Origin: Bugulina stolonifera
Lineage: Eukaryota > Bryozoa > Gymnolaemata > Cheilostomatida > Bugulidae
Direction of reading: 5' to 3'
NCBI GenBank assembly: GCA_935421135.1
Contig: OW285189.1
Span: 11,057,072 to 11,121,071 of the forward strand
Length of the DNA: 64,000 nt
The notes under the pieces are model-generated. The model was not told the DNA's origin. It saw nothing but the letters and a program-made list of their open reading frames with translations, and searched no databases. Positions 11,275 through 22,425 of the stretch are shown piece by piece. Within the stretch, counting starts at the first letter, position 1. The number at the start of each line of letters is the position of its first letter. Both the position numbers and the translations under genes were made by a program.

Positions 11275-12589
11275 ATGGATACTGACAACATAGTCCAGAA
11301 CCAAGAAGAGTTATTTGCGGGCTTAACGGACTCACAAATGGATGGAATTATTGAAGAAGAAGAGTGCAGTCAGAAGAGGAAAGAAGAGGTGGATGCGTTA
11401 AAAGAGGCACGGAAGAAGGGGAAAATAATAGGAGTGGGGAGTCTTGCCCGAAAGGATCTTTCTAACATGGCGGACTCTCCGTCCTCCCCGGAGCGGACCT
11501 CGGATAGGGGCGAGACCACAACAACCAAGAAGAGGAAGAACCCAAAAGGAGATGAAATCTGTGCTAAGAAAAAAAAGAAACCCCAGGCGATTGTAATATC
11601 AGATGATGATGATGATGGCCACGGAGCCGATACGGCTACGGAAGAAATGGATGGTGGTGAGACGACGAAGGGAAAAAAAGCTACCAAGTCCCCTTGCAAG
11701 GGGAAGAAAAAGAGCGGGGGACTAAGCCTGGAGAAAGCTCGTGCAGTGGCGGCAACCCTAATGTAAGTAGCCCTATTCGTATATCTATAAATTACCGTAC
11801 TATCTTTCTCCCGTTTAACCACTTTGTCGGATCTATATACACCACTTTCATTATTGTAGGAGCATGGGAGCGGAGAAGAGGAGCTCTCTGCAGACGACGG
11901 TGAAGCTGTCGGAGCTAGAGCCAGGAACTGTGCTAGAAGTGAGTGGAGGTTCGGTGGTTGAAACGGCATTCGGAAAAGCATTCTTAGCCAGGGCAAGCTA
12001 TGTGGATGACAAGGGGATGAGACATTGCATCAGCTTTCACACCAACATTCGTCACGCCATGCCCAAGCTAGCGGATGTCAAAGAAGAGGAGCTAAAGGAC
12101 CTTACCCTTCCACCTAGGATCATGGTGTACTTGGGACAGCAGGAGACCGCTAAAGGACAAAACACATTCAACCGTATCGAGAGCGTGTGCTCCCTGCCAG
12201 GAGCAGCCATGAAAAAGCTGGCCGGTGACTTGAGAAAGAAGACCTTGGTCCAGTTGGAAGAATTTTTTCGAGTGCAAACGCTATCTTCCTTCCCCGTTGG
12301 TTCTGTGCTGGTGGTGACCGCGCTCCGACCCACATACGTCCCAAGATGCGGTGATGGTGATAATGCGAGCAACTCCATTGCCACCTACGAGTGCCGGATT
12401 GGAAACGAAGAAAAAAAGGGAGAAGTCTTCCTTCCGGGACGTCTGGCAGTTTCGATGAAAGAGCTCCTCCCCTCCGTGATGGTGTACAAGGGACAGAAGA
12501 CTTCCAAGAGCGGGAGAACATTCTACGATTGTGCCATTCTAGACTCCATCCTCGGCGAGCGTCTCCTCCCCGCCACTGCACAGTTTTGA
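11275..12589 (+). CDS. Two-domain OB-like nuclear protein of the Polinton-like element (candidate ssDNA-binding protein), spliced
   Basis: Exons 11275-11762 and 11860-12589 give 405 aa; the intron is gtaagt...ttattgtag and the frame stays open across it. The first ~160 residues are charged and disordered: an acidic start, basic clusters (TKKRKNPKGDE, AKKKKKPQ) that look like nuclear localisation signals, a run of five Asp, and a Lys-rich end. The remaining ~240 residues are compact and contain two similar halves. Each half opens with a hydrophobic strand (LEPGTVLEVSG, then FPVGSVLVVTA) and closes with a matching segment (YLGQQETAKGQNTF, then YKGQKTSKSGRTF). The beta-rich repeats with GQ..K.G.. 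loops suggest OB folds, so a single-strand DNA-binding role beside the polymerase is plausible. This is inference: I do not recognise a named family. Confidence 0.85.
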
Positions 12590-12634
12590 GGCAAAAACTT
12601 TTGTCATTCACACTCATTCGTGTCTACTTATCAA

Positions 12635-13020
12635 TTGATTTTATATTATTACTCTCAAACTCGTGTATCGTTAGCCTTACTCATATTTTTCATAGTCGTA
12701 TATCGGTTTTTATCGATTGATTTTATATTATTACTCTCAAACGTATTGAAAATTAAAACAAACTCGTGTATCATTACCCTTACTCATATTTTTCATAGTC
12801 GTATATCAAGTTTTTTATCGCTTGATTTTATATTATTACTCTCAAACGAATTGAAAATTAAAACAAACTCGCGTATCATTACCCTTACTCATATTTTTCG
12901 TAGTCACATATCAAGTTTTTTATCGATTGATTTTATATTATTACTCTCAAACGCATTGAAAATTAAAACAAACTCGTGTATCATTACCCTGACTCATATT
13001 TTCATAGTCGTATATCATCT
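12635..13020 (+). repeat. AT-rich ~105-bp tandem repeats next to the right terminal repeat
   Basis: The motif ttgattttatattattact recurs at 12635, 12717, 12822 and 12927. Spacings are 82, 105 and 105; the first unit lacks the attgaaaattaaaaca segment. The array fills the gap between the OB-like gene's stop and the right terminal repeat and is much more AT-rich than the repeat. It may hold 3' processing signals or act as a replication-associated spacer. No counterpart lies beside the left terminal repeat. Confidence 0.9.
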
Positions 13021-13041
13021 ATTCTAGAATACATCACACAC

Positions 13042-13586
13042 CATTACTCTAACCCGTATTTTCCTTCGCTTCACCCTACTCCAGCCGACGGTCCGCCCGC
13101 GAGGGTCGCGACGGGTCGTTGGGGCGGGAGGGCGGGGGAGGGGCGGGGGATGGGCGGGGGGAGGGCGGCGTGGGACCACGGCTGGACTCGCGAACGAGAA
13201 CCGCCGCGAGGCGGAGGGCGAGGCGGAGGGGTTTGGGGTGGGGAGGGGTGGGGAGGGGCGGGGACGGGTGGAGGGAGGACGGGTGGGGTTCGCGGGGCGG
13301 GGGGGGCGCGCGCGTACGCGCGCGCCCCCTCGCCCGAGCCGTGGGATGGGGCGAGGGGTTTGCTCTTTAGACTGGGTTCCGCGGAACAGCCGATGAGGTT
13401 TTTGAAACCCCACCCGCGATGGGGGGGAGTAGGTTCTAGGGCTTTGCACATAGAGTGAGGTTTAGGGGAGAGGAGGGGCGAGAGGACGGGTGGGGTGGTC
13501 GTCCGCCCGGGGAGTTTTTGGATCTAGGGCTAATACGACGCGGAAAGGGCCGGGTGTCTGTGTAGATCTGCACTGACTATACTACT
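13042..13586 (-). repeat. Right terminal inverted repeat of the Polinton-like element
   Basis: Inverted copy of 3921-4464, differing by about one base in length around the G-run before gcgcgcgcgtacgcgcgc. It has the same palindromes (gttccgcggaac; the alternating GC palindrome at about 13307-13328). It ends ctatactact, followed by the duplicated tatgtt. Confidence 0.95.
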
Positions 13587-14185
13587 TATGTTCACCAACG
13601 AATTTAGACCACTGGTGCTTGAGGTTTCTAAACAGCCTTTCATCAAGCAAATTTTGAAAGCTGTCACAAATTTGTATTATTTACTAACCTTCCATCTGTT
13701 CAGGTAGGAATGTTTTCTTTGACTGCACCAGTAGCCATAAGAACACAAGTGGAAGTACAAGCTGTAATTTCACCATCTTCACCTTCTGTACTCACTGTAA
13801 ATGTTGAGTCATCTTTACTGATCTTGCTGACTTGCTGACTTGATGTTCAGTTGGAATCTGTGAGCAAAATCATTCAAATATCTGTGAAGATCCGACGCTT
13901 GAGGATACAAGTTGTCTGTGTACTCGGTAAATCTCATTTCTTTGTCTTCTGAGAGCAAAGAGTTCCAGTCATGCCTCAAATTAAACTCGTCTTCATCAAA
14001 CAGATTATTCTTCTTGTTCAGGGAGATTAACCGGCGATTTCTTGGATGCTGCTCAAAAAATGTGGCAGCCTTGTTTGCTGCTTCGTAGACGACGTAGCTG
14101 CGGTTGGAATGGTGGAGAAAGTACGCCATCTGCAGACTGGCAGGTCCAGCTCCAATTATGATGTGGTCATAGTCTGTAGAATCAC

Positions 14186-14589
14186 CTGTTTCAACTTTAT
14201 GAACTAACGAAGACAGTAAATTTATAGTACTTCTGAAAAAATATTTTCAAGTACTAATTTAATATATTAAATCAAATGCAGACAAGTAAGTTCTAATTAT
14301 CGATATTAAAATATACTTTGAATGTAAATGCAAACACATCATTATATTTATATACATGTACATACAAAGTATAAGAATCTAAATAGCACTATTTACCTAA
14401 CTGTGGCGGTGCTAAATAGACCTCCACTAGTTCAGTGTGAACCAGCTTGTCTTTTGCCTCTCAACTCTTCTGGTATCGTTGTAATATGCGCTGCATCTGT
14501 TCCAACACGAATACATGACATGCGTGATCCTTTTCCAAACTAAACACTATTCAAGCCTACAAGTATTAGACCTACAATATTGTAGTGGT
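14186..14589. other. No gene recognised
   Basis: This lies upstream of the first visible FOXRED2-like exon. All frames carry stops. I could not find the expected signal-peptide exon here. Confidence 0.4.
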
Positions 14590-14592
14590 TTT

Positions 14593-14745
14593 TGGGGGGT
14601 TGTGATGTCGTCCTAAGACGACCCCTTGTCCAAAATGAAGAACCTATGAGTGATGCTAGGTCTTCTCATTACATGAAAGATCGACAAGTACTAGTAGTCC
14701 AATGACTACTCAAGACGGCCCATGTGGTCCCGAGTCAATGCTTGT
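14593..14745 (+). mobile_element. Retroelement coding fragment (related to 16199-16345)
   Basis: A degenerate reading frame contains EEPMSDARSSHYMKDR, close to EVPMSGNRTSHYMKDR encoded on the minus strand at 16345-16199. Two diverged copies of one coding segment in opposite orientation show a repeated retroelement-type sequence. With LTR-like sequences nearby, I assign both to an LTR retrotransposon; the domain itself is not recognised. Confidence 0.45.
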
Positions 14746-15839
14746 TTACTATTGTCATGTATTTATTTATATGACTACCCTCTGACACACTAGTGTCGTA
14801 CTAATGTAGTGTTATAAATAATACACAACACATATTATACCTTTATACACATATTATACCTTTATAAATATATTATACCTTTATAAATACATGCTTTTAA
14901 ATATTATTGCATAGCATTATTTTATATGATAAGATGTTACATGCATATACATGCAGTACACATGTTTATAAAAGTTATTTTATGAATTTTTATATGATGG
15001 GATGTTACATGCATATACATGTGGCATACATATTTTATAAAGTTATTTTATGAATTTACATGGCAATATAAGTTGACGTCAATTATGGTTTGCTCTGAAC
15101 TTGTTTGTGGTGTGCTACAGAAAGCACACACAAAAAAAAGATGACATTAGTTATTTAATTATTTAATTATTTAATTATCGTGAGAATATCCTGGTGCAGT
15201 ACAAGCAGCACAGAATATTGGCTTTACTGTCTGAGACAGAAAACTTAGAATTGGTCAAGATCAAGCATGATGTGATGGGTATGACATCATATTCATATAA
15301 CAGCACAAGTCATATCATGAGAATATCCTAGTGTGCTACGGGCAACATAGACCCAGTATGGCGCCATGAGTATGGCATCAGAAACAAAAACCGGAGCTTA
15401 GTACCATCTAGATATACCCGGGTCTGCTGGATACGTCGTACATGTAGTCTGGAATTTATATGACATACAAATCTGGTTGATATAAAAGAGGCAATGCGAT
15501 AGAGACAGACACACAGAGAGAGTGAGAGAGGCGGGTAGAAGGATATAAGACTTTTACATCGAGCTTACTAATATTTATCTTACACTTTTACAGTATACTT
15601 TTTATATAATTTTGTCAAGAACACAGAGCAACCAAAAGGACTGAAACTGTAAGTTTTGCCATGTCGTAATCAACTTTATAGCTTATAATGTGTATTGTAT
15701 TGTGATGGTACGCCCAGTCGTATCTTACATCTGACACTCATTATTGTGTGCATACATGTATATATCTGCTTGTACTTTACTTCTATATTGTTGTATATGA
15801 TTATATGATTATATCTAAGTCTTTTAATGCCTTTTATAC

Positions 15840-16186
15840 CCATGTACAGAGGCCCGACCTCTCAGAATCCATTGATATTCATTTTGTACATGAATTGGAC
15901 CATTATAAGCAACTTTTGTAGAACCCGACCTATTTTGGGTCGGCCGTCGGGCTTCCGGCGGCCATCTTGTTGCGCAACTTCCGGACGACCACACGTCGTC
16001 TTTTCCCGACGTCACGTCGGCCGGAAGTCCTTATACTATATAAAGGGCACTGTTTTACTGTTCATTGTCTCAGTCTTCACTTGGCTTTCAATAAAGACAC
16101 ATCTATACTTGATACAGAGACTTTCTCTTCCTTTTACTAGGTCATTCGCTTAGCGAACCGCCTATTAGGTCGGATCACTCTCTTTC
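15840..16186 (+). mobile_element. LTR-like sequence, copy 1
   Basis: Contains a TATA box (tatataaag at 16037-16045) and, about 50 bases on, AATAAA (16090-16095), the U3-R-U5 layout of an LTR. It ends ...ctctttca. The block from gggtcggcc to aataaagacacatctatact is shared with the minus strand of 17059-17400. Neither copy has a matching partner in the same orientation, so both look like solo LTRs or remnants. Confidence 0.55.
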
Positions 16187-16198
16187 ATTGTATAGTCT

Positions 16199-16345
16199 GA
16201 AGGTCGGACTTGAGATCAGATGGGTCGTCTTTGGTAGTATTTGGGCTACTGAGACCGCTCGATCTTTCATGTAATGCGAAGTCCTATTACCACTCATAGG
16301 CACTTCATTTCTGGGTCGATAGTCGTCCAAGGACGACCGCACCAA
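16199..16345 (-). mobile_element. Retroelement coding fragment (related to 14593-14745)
   Basis: An open minus-strand frame carries RPRNEVPMSGNRTSHYMKDR. It is shared in diverged form with 14593-14745 on the other strand. It abuts the end of the LTR-like sequence at 16186. Confidence 0.45.
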
Positions 16346-17058
16346 ATCACAGAAACCATTACAGTATTTTATAGTTAGGCTTTTAATAATAAAGATATTA
16401 AATTGAACTTTGAATCTCACGTTTGGTTCTGAATGTAATTTAAGGAACATAATAACTAAGACATTAATACACGCCATTTGAATTCAGATTGCAGGGTTTA
16501 GTTGATAGTCAGTCAGAGATATCTGTTATATAATGATAAGTTAGGTAATGAATAATTTGCTATTACAAGTACATGTACATGTAGACAATGCAGTCGCGAA
16601 GAGTCTAGAGTTGCTAGCAATCTCAAGGTATGTTACATGCACATGGAACCTGAATTATCACTTAGTAGTAGTAGGGACAAATGACAAAATATGCTAATTA
16701 GTTAGACGTGTGCTATGGCCATTATTTACTACATGTGCTAAGTGTATTATGGTAAACCAATCAGATTAATGTTGTTTACAAGTATATCGGTGGCTAATAA
16801 CTTATACATGTTATAATAATTGTGGATGTCATAATGGAAGTAGGAATGACCCAAAAGGTCAACCCAACATCCAAGTTGATATCTCTGCACCTCGCTGCGA
16901 ATGTGCTGATGACATAGGTTATTGGCACTAATCACTGGGTGTACACAACTTCATGTTGTGGTACCTGTGATTGGTGCTGATCCTGTGTCCTTGTATATCG
17001 AACTGTTATTCCAAACGGTTTGATATACACAAATCAGCATATTTCGTCACAACTATAC

Positions 17059-17400
17059 TGAGAAAGAGTATGTTCCGACCTAGCAAAAAGCTCGGGAAGC
17101 AAGGTCGAGGACCTTGAAGACTGGAGCGACCAATACTATGAAGTGAAGACTCTGTATAAGTAGTATAGATGTGTCTTTATTGAGATCCAAGCATCAACTG
17201 AGACAATGAACATAAAAACGATGTGCTTTATATAGCATAAGAACTTCCGGAAGAAGTTCTGGTAAAAAGGCCGACGTAGTGTTGTAAAAATACGATGCAG
17301 TGTCGTCCGGAAATTGCACAACAAGATGGCGGTCGAAAGCCCGAGGCCGACCCAAAACATGTCGGGTACAAAAAGGGTATAAAAAGGACATAATTGCTCA
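17059..17400 (-). mobile_element. LTR-like sequence, copy 2 (opposite orientation)
   Basis: Reverse-complement relative of 15840-16186. On the minus strand it has gggtcggcctcgggctt, a tatataaag box (plus 17227-17235), AATAAA (plus 17176-17181) and the end ctctttctca at 17059. It is clearly diverged from copy 1, so these are separate insertions of one family. Confidence 0.55.
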
Positions 17401-19443
17401 GTAATGCACATTATAAGTATATAAGTGACAGTTTACTACACAGACAAGTTAACACAGGCAGATTAATGCAATGGATGTTTATAACAAGTGTCATGTAGTC
17501 GGGAGGCTGGGTTTAGAGTCGCATTCAACCATTACAATATAATATATCAATGTTAATAGAAAATATTTGCGCAGGCTTATCGACTAATAATGAACCTATC
17601 CAAAAATGAAACGCCATGTGTTTTTATTGGTTGGAAACTAGAAGTAGTGGCAGTATATTATGATGATCCCAAAATCCTCAATGATATGGCAATTTTTGAG
17701 ACATTCGCCCTTTCCCAATGTCTCACCCTTGACTATGTTACTGTTAAAGTTCCACTACCTTTTAGTAACCATTATCCTTTACTGGGGATTATAACATATC
17801 CTTCAAGGTCTTTCGTATTAGCTCAGAGAGTTAGAGTCCACATTATGTGAAGCATTTGGAACCCACTGGCAAACAACATTGCAAATTAACTCGTATTCTG
17901 TGGTTGAACAATCCGTTTGGTGACATGGTTTTATGGATATATCGTTGATCTCCATGTTGAAATTTTACGTTTGCGTTAATGCTATCGCTACAAAGGTACA
18001 GGATTTTGTACCTTCACCTTAGACATGATACCTTTTCAGTATAAATAAACAACGCATAAACAGTGTATTATAGCAATGTGCACAATATAAGTAAATATGC
18101 AGTAGCCTATATTATAGCAATGTGTACAACGACTTCCCAGGGATAAAAATAATATAAAGTGCAACATTATTTATTATAATACTGTGAGTTTATTTTTAAA
18201 AAAATCAATTAAAATTGGTCCTACTTTTCTAATGTGGTAATTGTAACTCGGCCATTTTCTTGTATTTTTCCTTCTCCTGTCTGCTATTTTATAGCAATAC
18301 AGTCTAGAAATGATGAGTATGTTAATACTATAAATTATCATTAATATCAATTACCGAGTAGTAAAACATTAATTGCTTAAATCTCTTACATTTATGTGTA
18401 ATATTGGTTAATTATCAAAATATATGGTTTCATTTAACAAAGTATTCTATAGCAATCACTTGTGATAAGAATGTATTGGAATGTAATTACTTTTTCCATT
18501 TCTTCATTCTGGTTCAAGGAGGATAAAGATGAGCTACTTCAGTGAAAGCAATTTATTTTAGCACCCTATTTTTATACATACTTTCAAGTTACATGCTAAA
18601 ATTAGCCTGGGTTCTGAGTCTCCAAAGAGTGGGTGGATTGTAATGAAACCGCCTGGAGAACTTTGGTTAGCGACAGCAGTCAGTCGGTACATAGCACACC
18701 CACAAATCAAGATCGAGTTGAAGTCTTTTTCTTATTTTCTCTCCTGACAGTTCTATCAAGGGATAGCAACAATTACAGGGTGCAAAATTCTCAGCGCTAA
18801 AGGTTCTTCCAATATCCTTGTAGATGGTGATTGTATTACCTTGATCTGAATACACATATTGAATGTACAGTAATATCTCAGGGTCCTAAGAGCTGGATTG
18901 CAAAGTTTTACTGGGGATGCAAGGTGATCAATTTGGTTGGTAATTTTGACTATAATCTGGTCTACAGGTATGTACCTACTACCTAAAATGTACCCCACTA
19001 AATGAATTCTTATTTGCAATTCCTACTATAGCAACTTTTAAGAAGTTGTTCCCTCAAAATATTCTGGAAAGTGTAATACTAACTAGTTAGCCCTTAGTTA
19101 TTCTAAATATTCGCCTTTTACCCTTTCTCGTTCCGTCTTGCCAAAACTTGAGGTTTTATGAATGATTATGAATTGTAAGAGTGAGCTTTCTAATTCGGAC
19201 AGGATATCAGGTTTGGAATGTAATAAAATAATGCTGATGACAGCTTAGCGAATACCTCTTTTCATCATAATATAAGCCATAAGGTGATGTTTGTTACTAA
19301 TGACACTTCGGCTCTACCATAATTCCACAACCCAGATGTCCCAGAATGGTGTGAAACAAGCATGTGACAGACAACGAGAGCAAATCCTAAATCCTAAAGC
19401 AATAATATTATATTTTTTATATATTGCTGTGGATGTGTCTCAG
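17401..19443. other. No gene recognised
   Basis: AT-rich sequence. An open frame at 17590-17850 and frames on the minus strand at 18667-19019 show no motif I recognise and no clear splice support. Upstream exons of the gene ending at 19779 may be hidden here; 19336-19400 is one weak candidate. Confidence 0.35.
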
Positions 19444-19779
19444 ACGGCCAAAGGTCTGTACACAAGCCAACAACGACTTGTAGGTGCAGATGCAGAGAAC
19501 GGCTACCTAGCCAAGCAACCTCTATACCAAGGTAGGTTTCAGGTGTTTAGTGACGTTCAGATTATCAATGCACTAGTATAACTCAGAGTATAAGTATGCA
19601 TATGAGTGTATTGTATGAACTTGACAGCTTGAAAACATATAATATAAGAGACTGCACTTAATGACAAGAATCTGGTTCCTTTTATAGGTAAAGAGAACAA
19701 AGAAAGTAGTCTAACTACTTCTGGCGGGTTCTGGTCGTCTATGCACAGCCCGTTTAGAAAAGAGGATGGCCCAAGATAG
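19444..19779 (+). CDS. Last two exons of an unrecognised gene (partial)
   Basis: Exons about 19444-19531 (after gtctcag) and 19688-19779 join in phase (G/GT) to give about 60 residues. The sequence includes LYTSQQRLVGADAENGYLA and then GGFWSSMHSPFRKEDGPR before a TAG. Donor gtaggt, acceptor tttttatag-like (ttttatag), and an AATAAA at 19843-19848 about 65 bases after the stop support a real 3' end. I do not recognise the family and did not find the upstream exons with confidence. Confidence 0.5.
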
Positions 19780-19849
19780 AGCTGTCCTTCAAGATATAAT
19801 AATGTATATAAATGACATTACTTGTAATGCTTATAAGTATACAATAAAG

Positions 19850-22020
19850 ACGATACTATGAGAAGTCAGTCTTATAATCAATAAAGGGCGCGGTGACCTT
19901 GAGGGTCGTTGGCAGGCAAACAGACTGGAGGTCGTCTATTACAACATTATATAATACACATGTACACTGTATATATATAATAATATATACATGCATTGTA
20001 TATGTATACAAATGTATAGTGTTGAGGCTAGGGCGCCTAAGATGTGACATACATGTAAGCCCTACATAAACTACCAACAGTAATATTATCATTGATACCC
20101 ATAATTCCTCAGTCCACTAATATCCCATAGTTCTACTAATCACCAACACTTCCCAACTGTTAGTACATGTGCTACTTCACCACCAATGACCACATGATAA
20201 TCCTCAGAGACCATTGTCCACTCGGCTTCCAATAACCATATATGACGCATTCATAATATTATAACAACATAATACGTACATATTATTTTATAAAGTTTGC
20301 ATACCCATGTTACCAAATTTTTTGGTAAATGATAAAAGAATATCCTGACATTGTTTTCTAATCTCTTTTACTTGAATAAAATACTCAAATACTCCGATTG
20401 GTCAAGTTGTTGCTACAAGTCACACCCCTGGGCTTAAGCTTCATACAGGCCTTTCTATGCATGGAAAGATCTAAATAAAATTGTTCTAGTCTTCAATCCA
20501 TATCTTTTACCAACAGACTGATATAGGATCGTTTGAGAACCCTTACCAATATTTTACCAATCCATGTCTGGAGGGCTTACCATGATCTTAGTTTGTACCT
20601 CTTCAAGCTTACCACTAAATATCTTAATGCTTGTTCCAGACTGAATCTGACCTGGTGATATTACATAACCTCTGTCATCTGGTTATTATAGCTGTTTTAT
20701 GTTGCCACAGAATTTAGATCTGATGATTATACAGCTGCTGCTGTTCATCCAAGTAGAAATCCACATATAATGTGCATTCCCTTAAAACACATAAAAGTTT
20801 GAGTGGAGATTTGTGTGGTTTAAGGAAAGATAATTCTTTCCTTTACTTGCATGAGATATTCAGAGTAAGTACTAACTTTACTTACCAACTCAGATCAGAG
20901 AATTATAAACCTGGTCATCTGTCTGCTACACCAGGTGAGGGGTGACTCATCAGGCTACCAGGAGTCGAGGAGAATTAAACTGTTGTACAATGGTGGACCT
21001 GGTGCTGACCTAGGATGAATGATTAAGGGGATTAAGGGATTGAAGGAGAAGGGACAGCATTTACTGATTCACTCTCGTGGTGTTAGTTTAGTATCCTCAT
21101 TTTGTTCTCTTGCTTCTCCCTTTGTAGAACATGGAGTACCATATAATGGAACAATCTATCATCTCCATTATGTACATTTGATAATATCAACAAGGTATAG
21201 CTCTGCCTAGTAATGCACTCCATATCTAGTCTTACATGAGTAAATAAATACTCTCAATCATAGAGTGACCTCCCCAGTCAACCGAAAACAGATTTGTATA
21301 CAAAGTTATTATTCATGTCACAAAGGTAGCACAACTCCAAACCATTATTGAAGTTGCACTATTTGGTTGTAGAATACTCATACTGTATGAGTATACCCAA
21401 ATGATGTATACAAAATGTTTCTTTTTGTGTGCATCATTCCTATCAAATTAACAATGATCTTATTTTATTCATTTACATACATGATGACCAACAGAACCCT
21501 TGTAAGAACTGTACTACACTGTATAGTACGTTAGTACATGATTATATAATCAGTAAAGGCTGGAGACTAAATCCTAATTTCACACATTTATGATAAGAGA
21601 AACAAATTTTTTTCTGTAAATGTAACCTAAAAGTATAATTTATGTGAGTAATATTGTAATGTGTGATTTAATACAGCATTGTGTTGTATGATATTAATAG
21701 GCTGGGTAGCTTGATAGACTGTTGGCCTAAAATAAATATTTTAAACAACACAATAATATATAGCTGCTGTCGTTCCAAAGGGGATGAAAATTCTACTGTA
21801 TAGTGGAAGAGCCAAAATTGCAAGATCAGCGCACTAATTACTTATTGTTTTTTTTCATGTTACTTTATCTATGTTCTGTACACTGTAGGAAATACATTGT
21901 TATCTACTTGATATTGGAGATCAGACTGTGCAACGTTTAATTAAAAGCCAAGTTACATGAAACTGAGGCCTAAGCTAACATTTTAGTCTCCTAGATTAAG
22001 TTCTCTAGTAAACAGTTGAC
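19850..22020. other. No gene recognised
   Basis: AT-rich intergenic sequence with short repeats. The frame at 21019-21210 has no motif or splice support. Confidence 0.35.
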
Positions 22021-22027
22021 TTCCAAC

Positions 22028-22043
22028 GGGGGGGGGGGGGGGG
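22028..22043 (+). repeat. Poly-G tract (16 G)
   Basis: Uninterrupted G run on the plus strand, one of four such tracts in the window. Confidence 0.95.
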
Positions 22044-22135
22044 AAGGTGGGGCCGGAAAGACCCTAAGGTTCAAGCTTAGTGTGCTTCTGTTCTGCAGGA
22101 GCGATTCTAGACTATAGAAATATATCAGATACTTT

Positions 22136-22425
22136 TTTTCCACTATAGACTATAATAGAGGGTAAACTATCACTCTTACTGTTACTATAGAGTATAGAGG
22201 TTAAACTATCGCTCTTACTGTTACTATAGAGGGTAAACTATCACTCTTACTGTTACTATAGAGGGTAAACTATCACTCTTACTATTACTGTTACTATAGA
22301 CTATAGCGGGTAAACTATCACTCTTACTATTACTGTTACTATAGACTATAGCGGGTAAACTATCACTCTTACTATTACTGTTACTATAGAGTATAGAGGG
22401 TAAATCACCACTCTTACTATTACAG
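22136..22425 (+). repeat. Imperfect minisatellite
   Basis: Repeated blocks of the form actatagagggtaaactatc followed by actcttactgttact, in about six to seven copies with variable inserts (an extra attactgtt block in later copies). No coding role is seen. Confidence 0.85.

Larger units (their letters stand above)
3921..13586. mobile_element. Polinton/Maverick-like element, 9,666 bp, no integrase or capsid genes seen
   Basis: The element starts agtagtatag and ends ctatactact, so it has the AG...CT termini of Polintons. The 6-bp sequence tatgtt lies directly outside both ends (3915-3920 and 13587-13592), the 6-bp duplication typical of Polinton integration. Terminal inverted repeats are 544 and 545 bp and nearly identical, which suggests recent insertion. 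The contents are a protein-primed family B DNA polymerase (minus), a divergent gene for a two-domain OB-like protein (plus), a central inverted tandem array, and AT-rich 105-bp repeats before the right terminal repeat. I searched both strands by eye for a retroviral-type integrase, FtsK/HerA-type ATPase, cysteine protease and capsid proteins and found none. It is GC-richer than the host flanks and sits in an intron of the FOXRED2-like locus. Confidence 0.9.
1..14185 (-). pseudogene. FOXRED2: FOXRED2-like FAD oxidoreductase gene, apparently decayed, interrupted by a Polinton-like element
   Basis: Four exons are visible on the minus strand: about 14185-13699, 1970-1775, 1333-933 and 244-1 (runs off the window). 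Exon 14185 begins with the FAD-binding glycine motif (IIIGAGPASLQMAYFL), followed by LISLNKK and FNLRHDWNSLLS, which are diagnostic of FOXRED2, an ER flavoprotein linked to ER-associated degradation. Exon 1970 carries the NAD-binding stretch RGGNSAFETAD; exon 1333 carries DLRAVNNNIIDMYHLNS. Splice sites and phases agree at all three junctions. However, the reading frame changes inside three of the exons (near 13815-13840, 13700, 1800, 1170 and 1045). Also, the central part of the family between the DLRAVNN region and the HPYIEYY region seems to be missing. The exon with the signal peptide was not found upstream of 14185. I read it as a decaying copy; indel errors in the assembly are the alternative. 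Family comparison is from memory. Confidence 0.65.

Noticed and set aside
10329..11293. Long open frames on both strands through the central array (up to 203 aa)
   Set aside because: They are translations of the 31-bp repeat, with the same peptide appearing in several frames and on both strands.
17590..17850. 86-aa open frame
   Set aside because: No recognised motif, no promoter or splice support, and it lies next to retroelement remnants.
20940..20975. CTGATGA on the minus strand as another hammerhead
   Set aside because: No GAAA box or pairing stems at the right distance.
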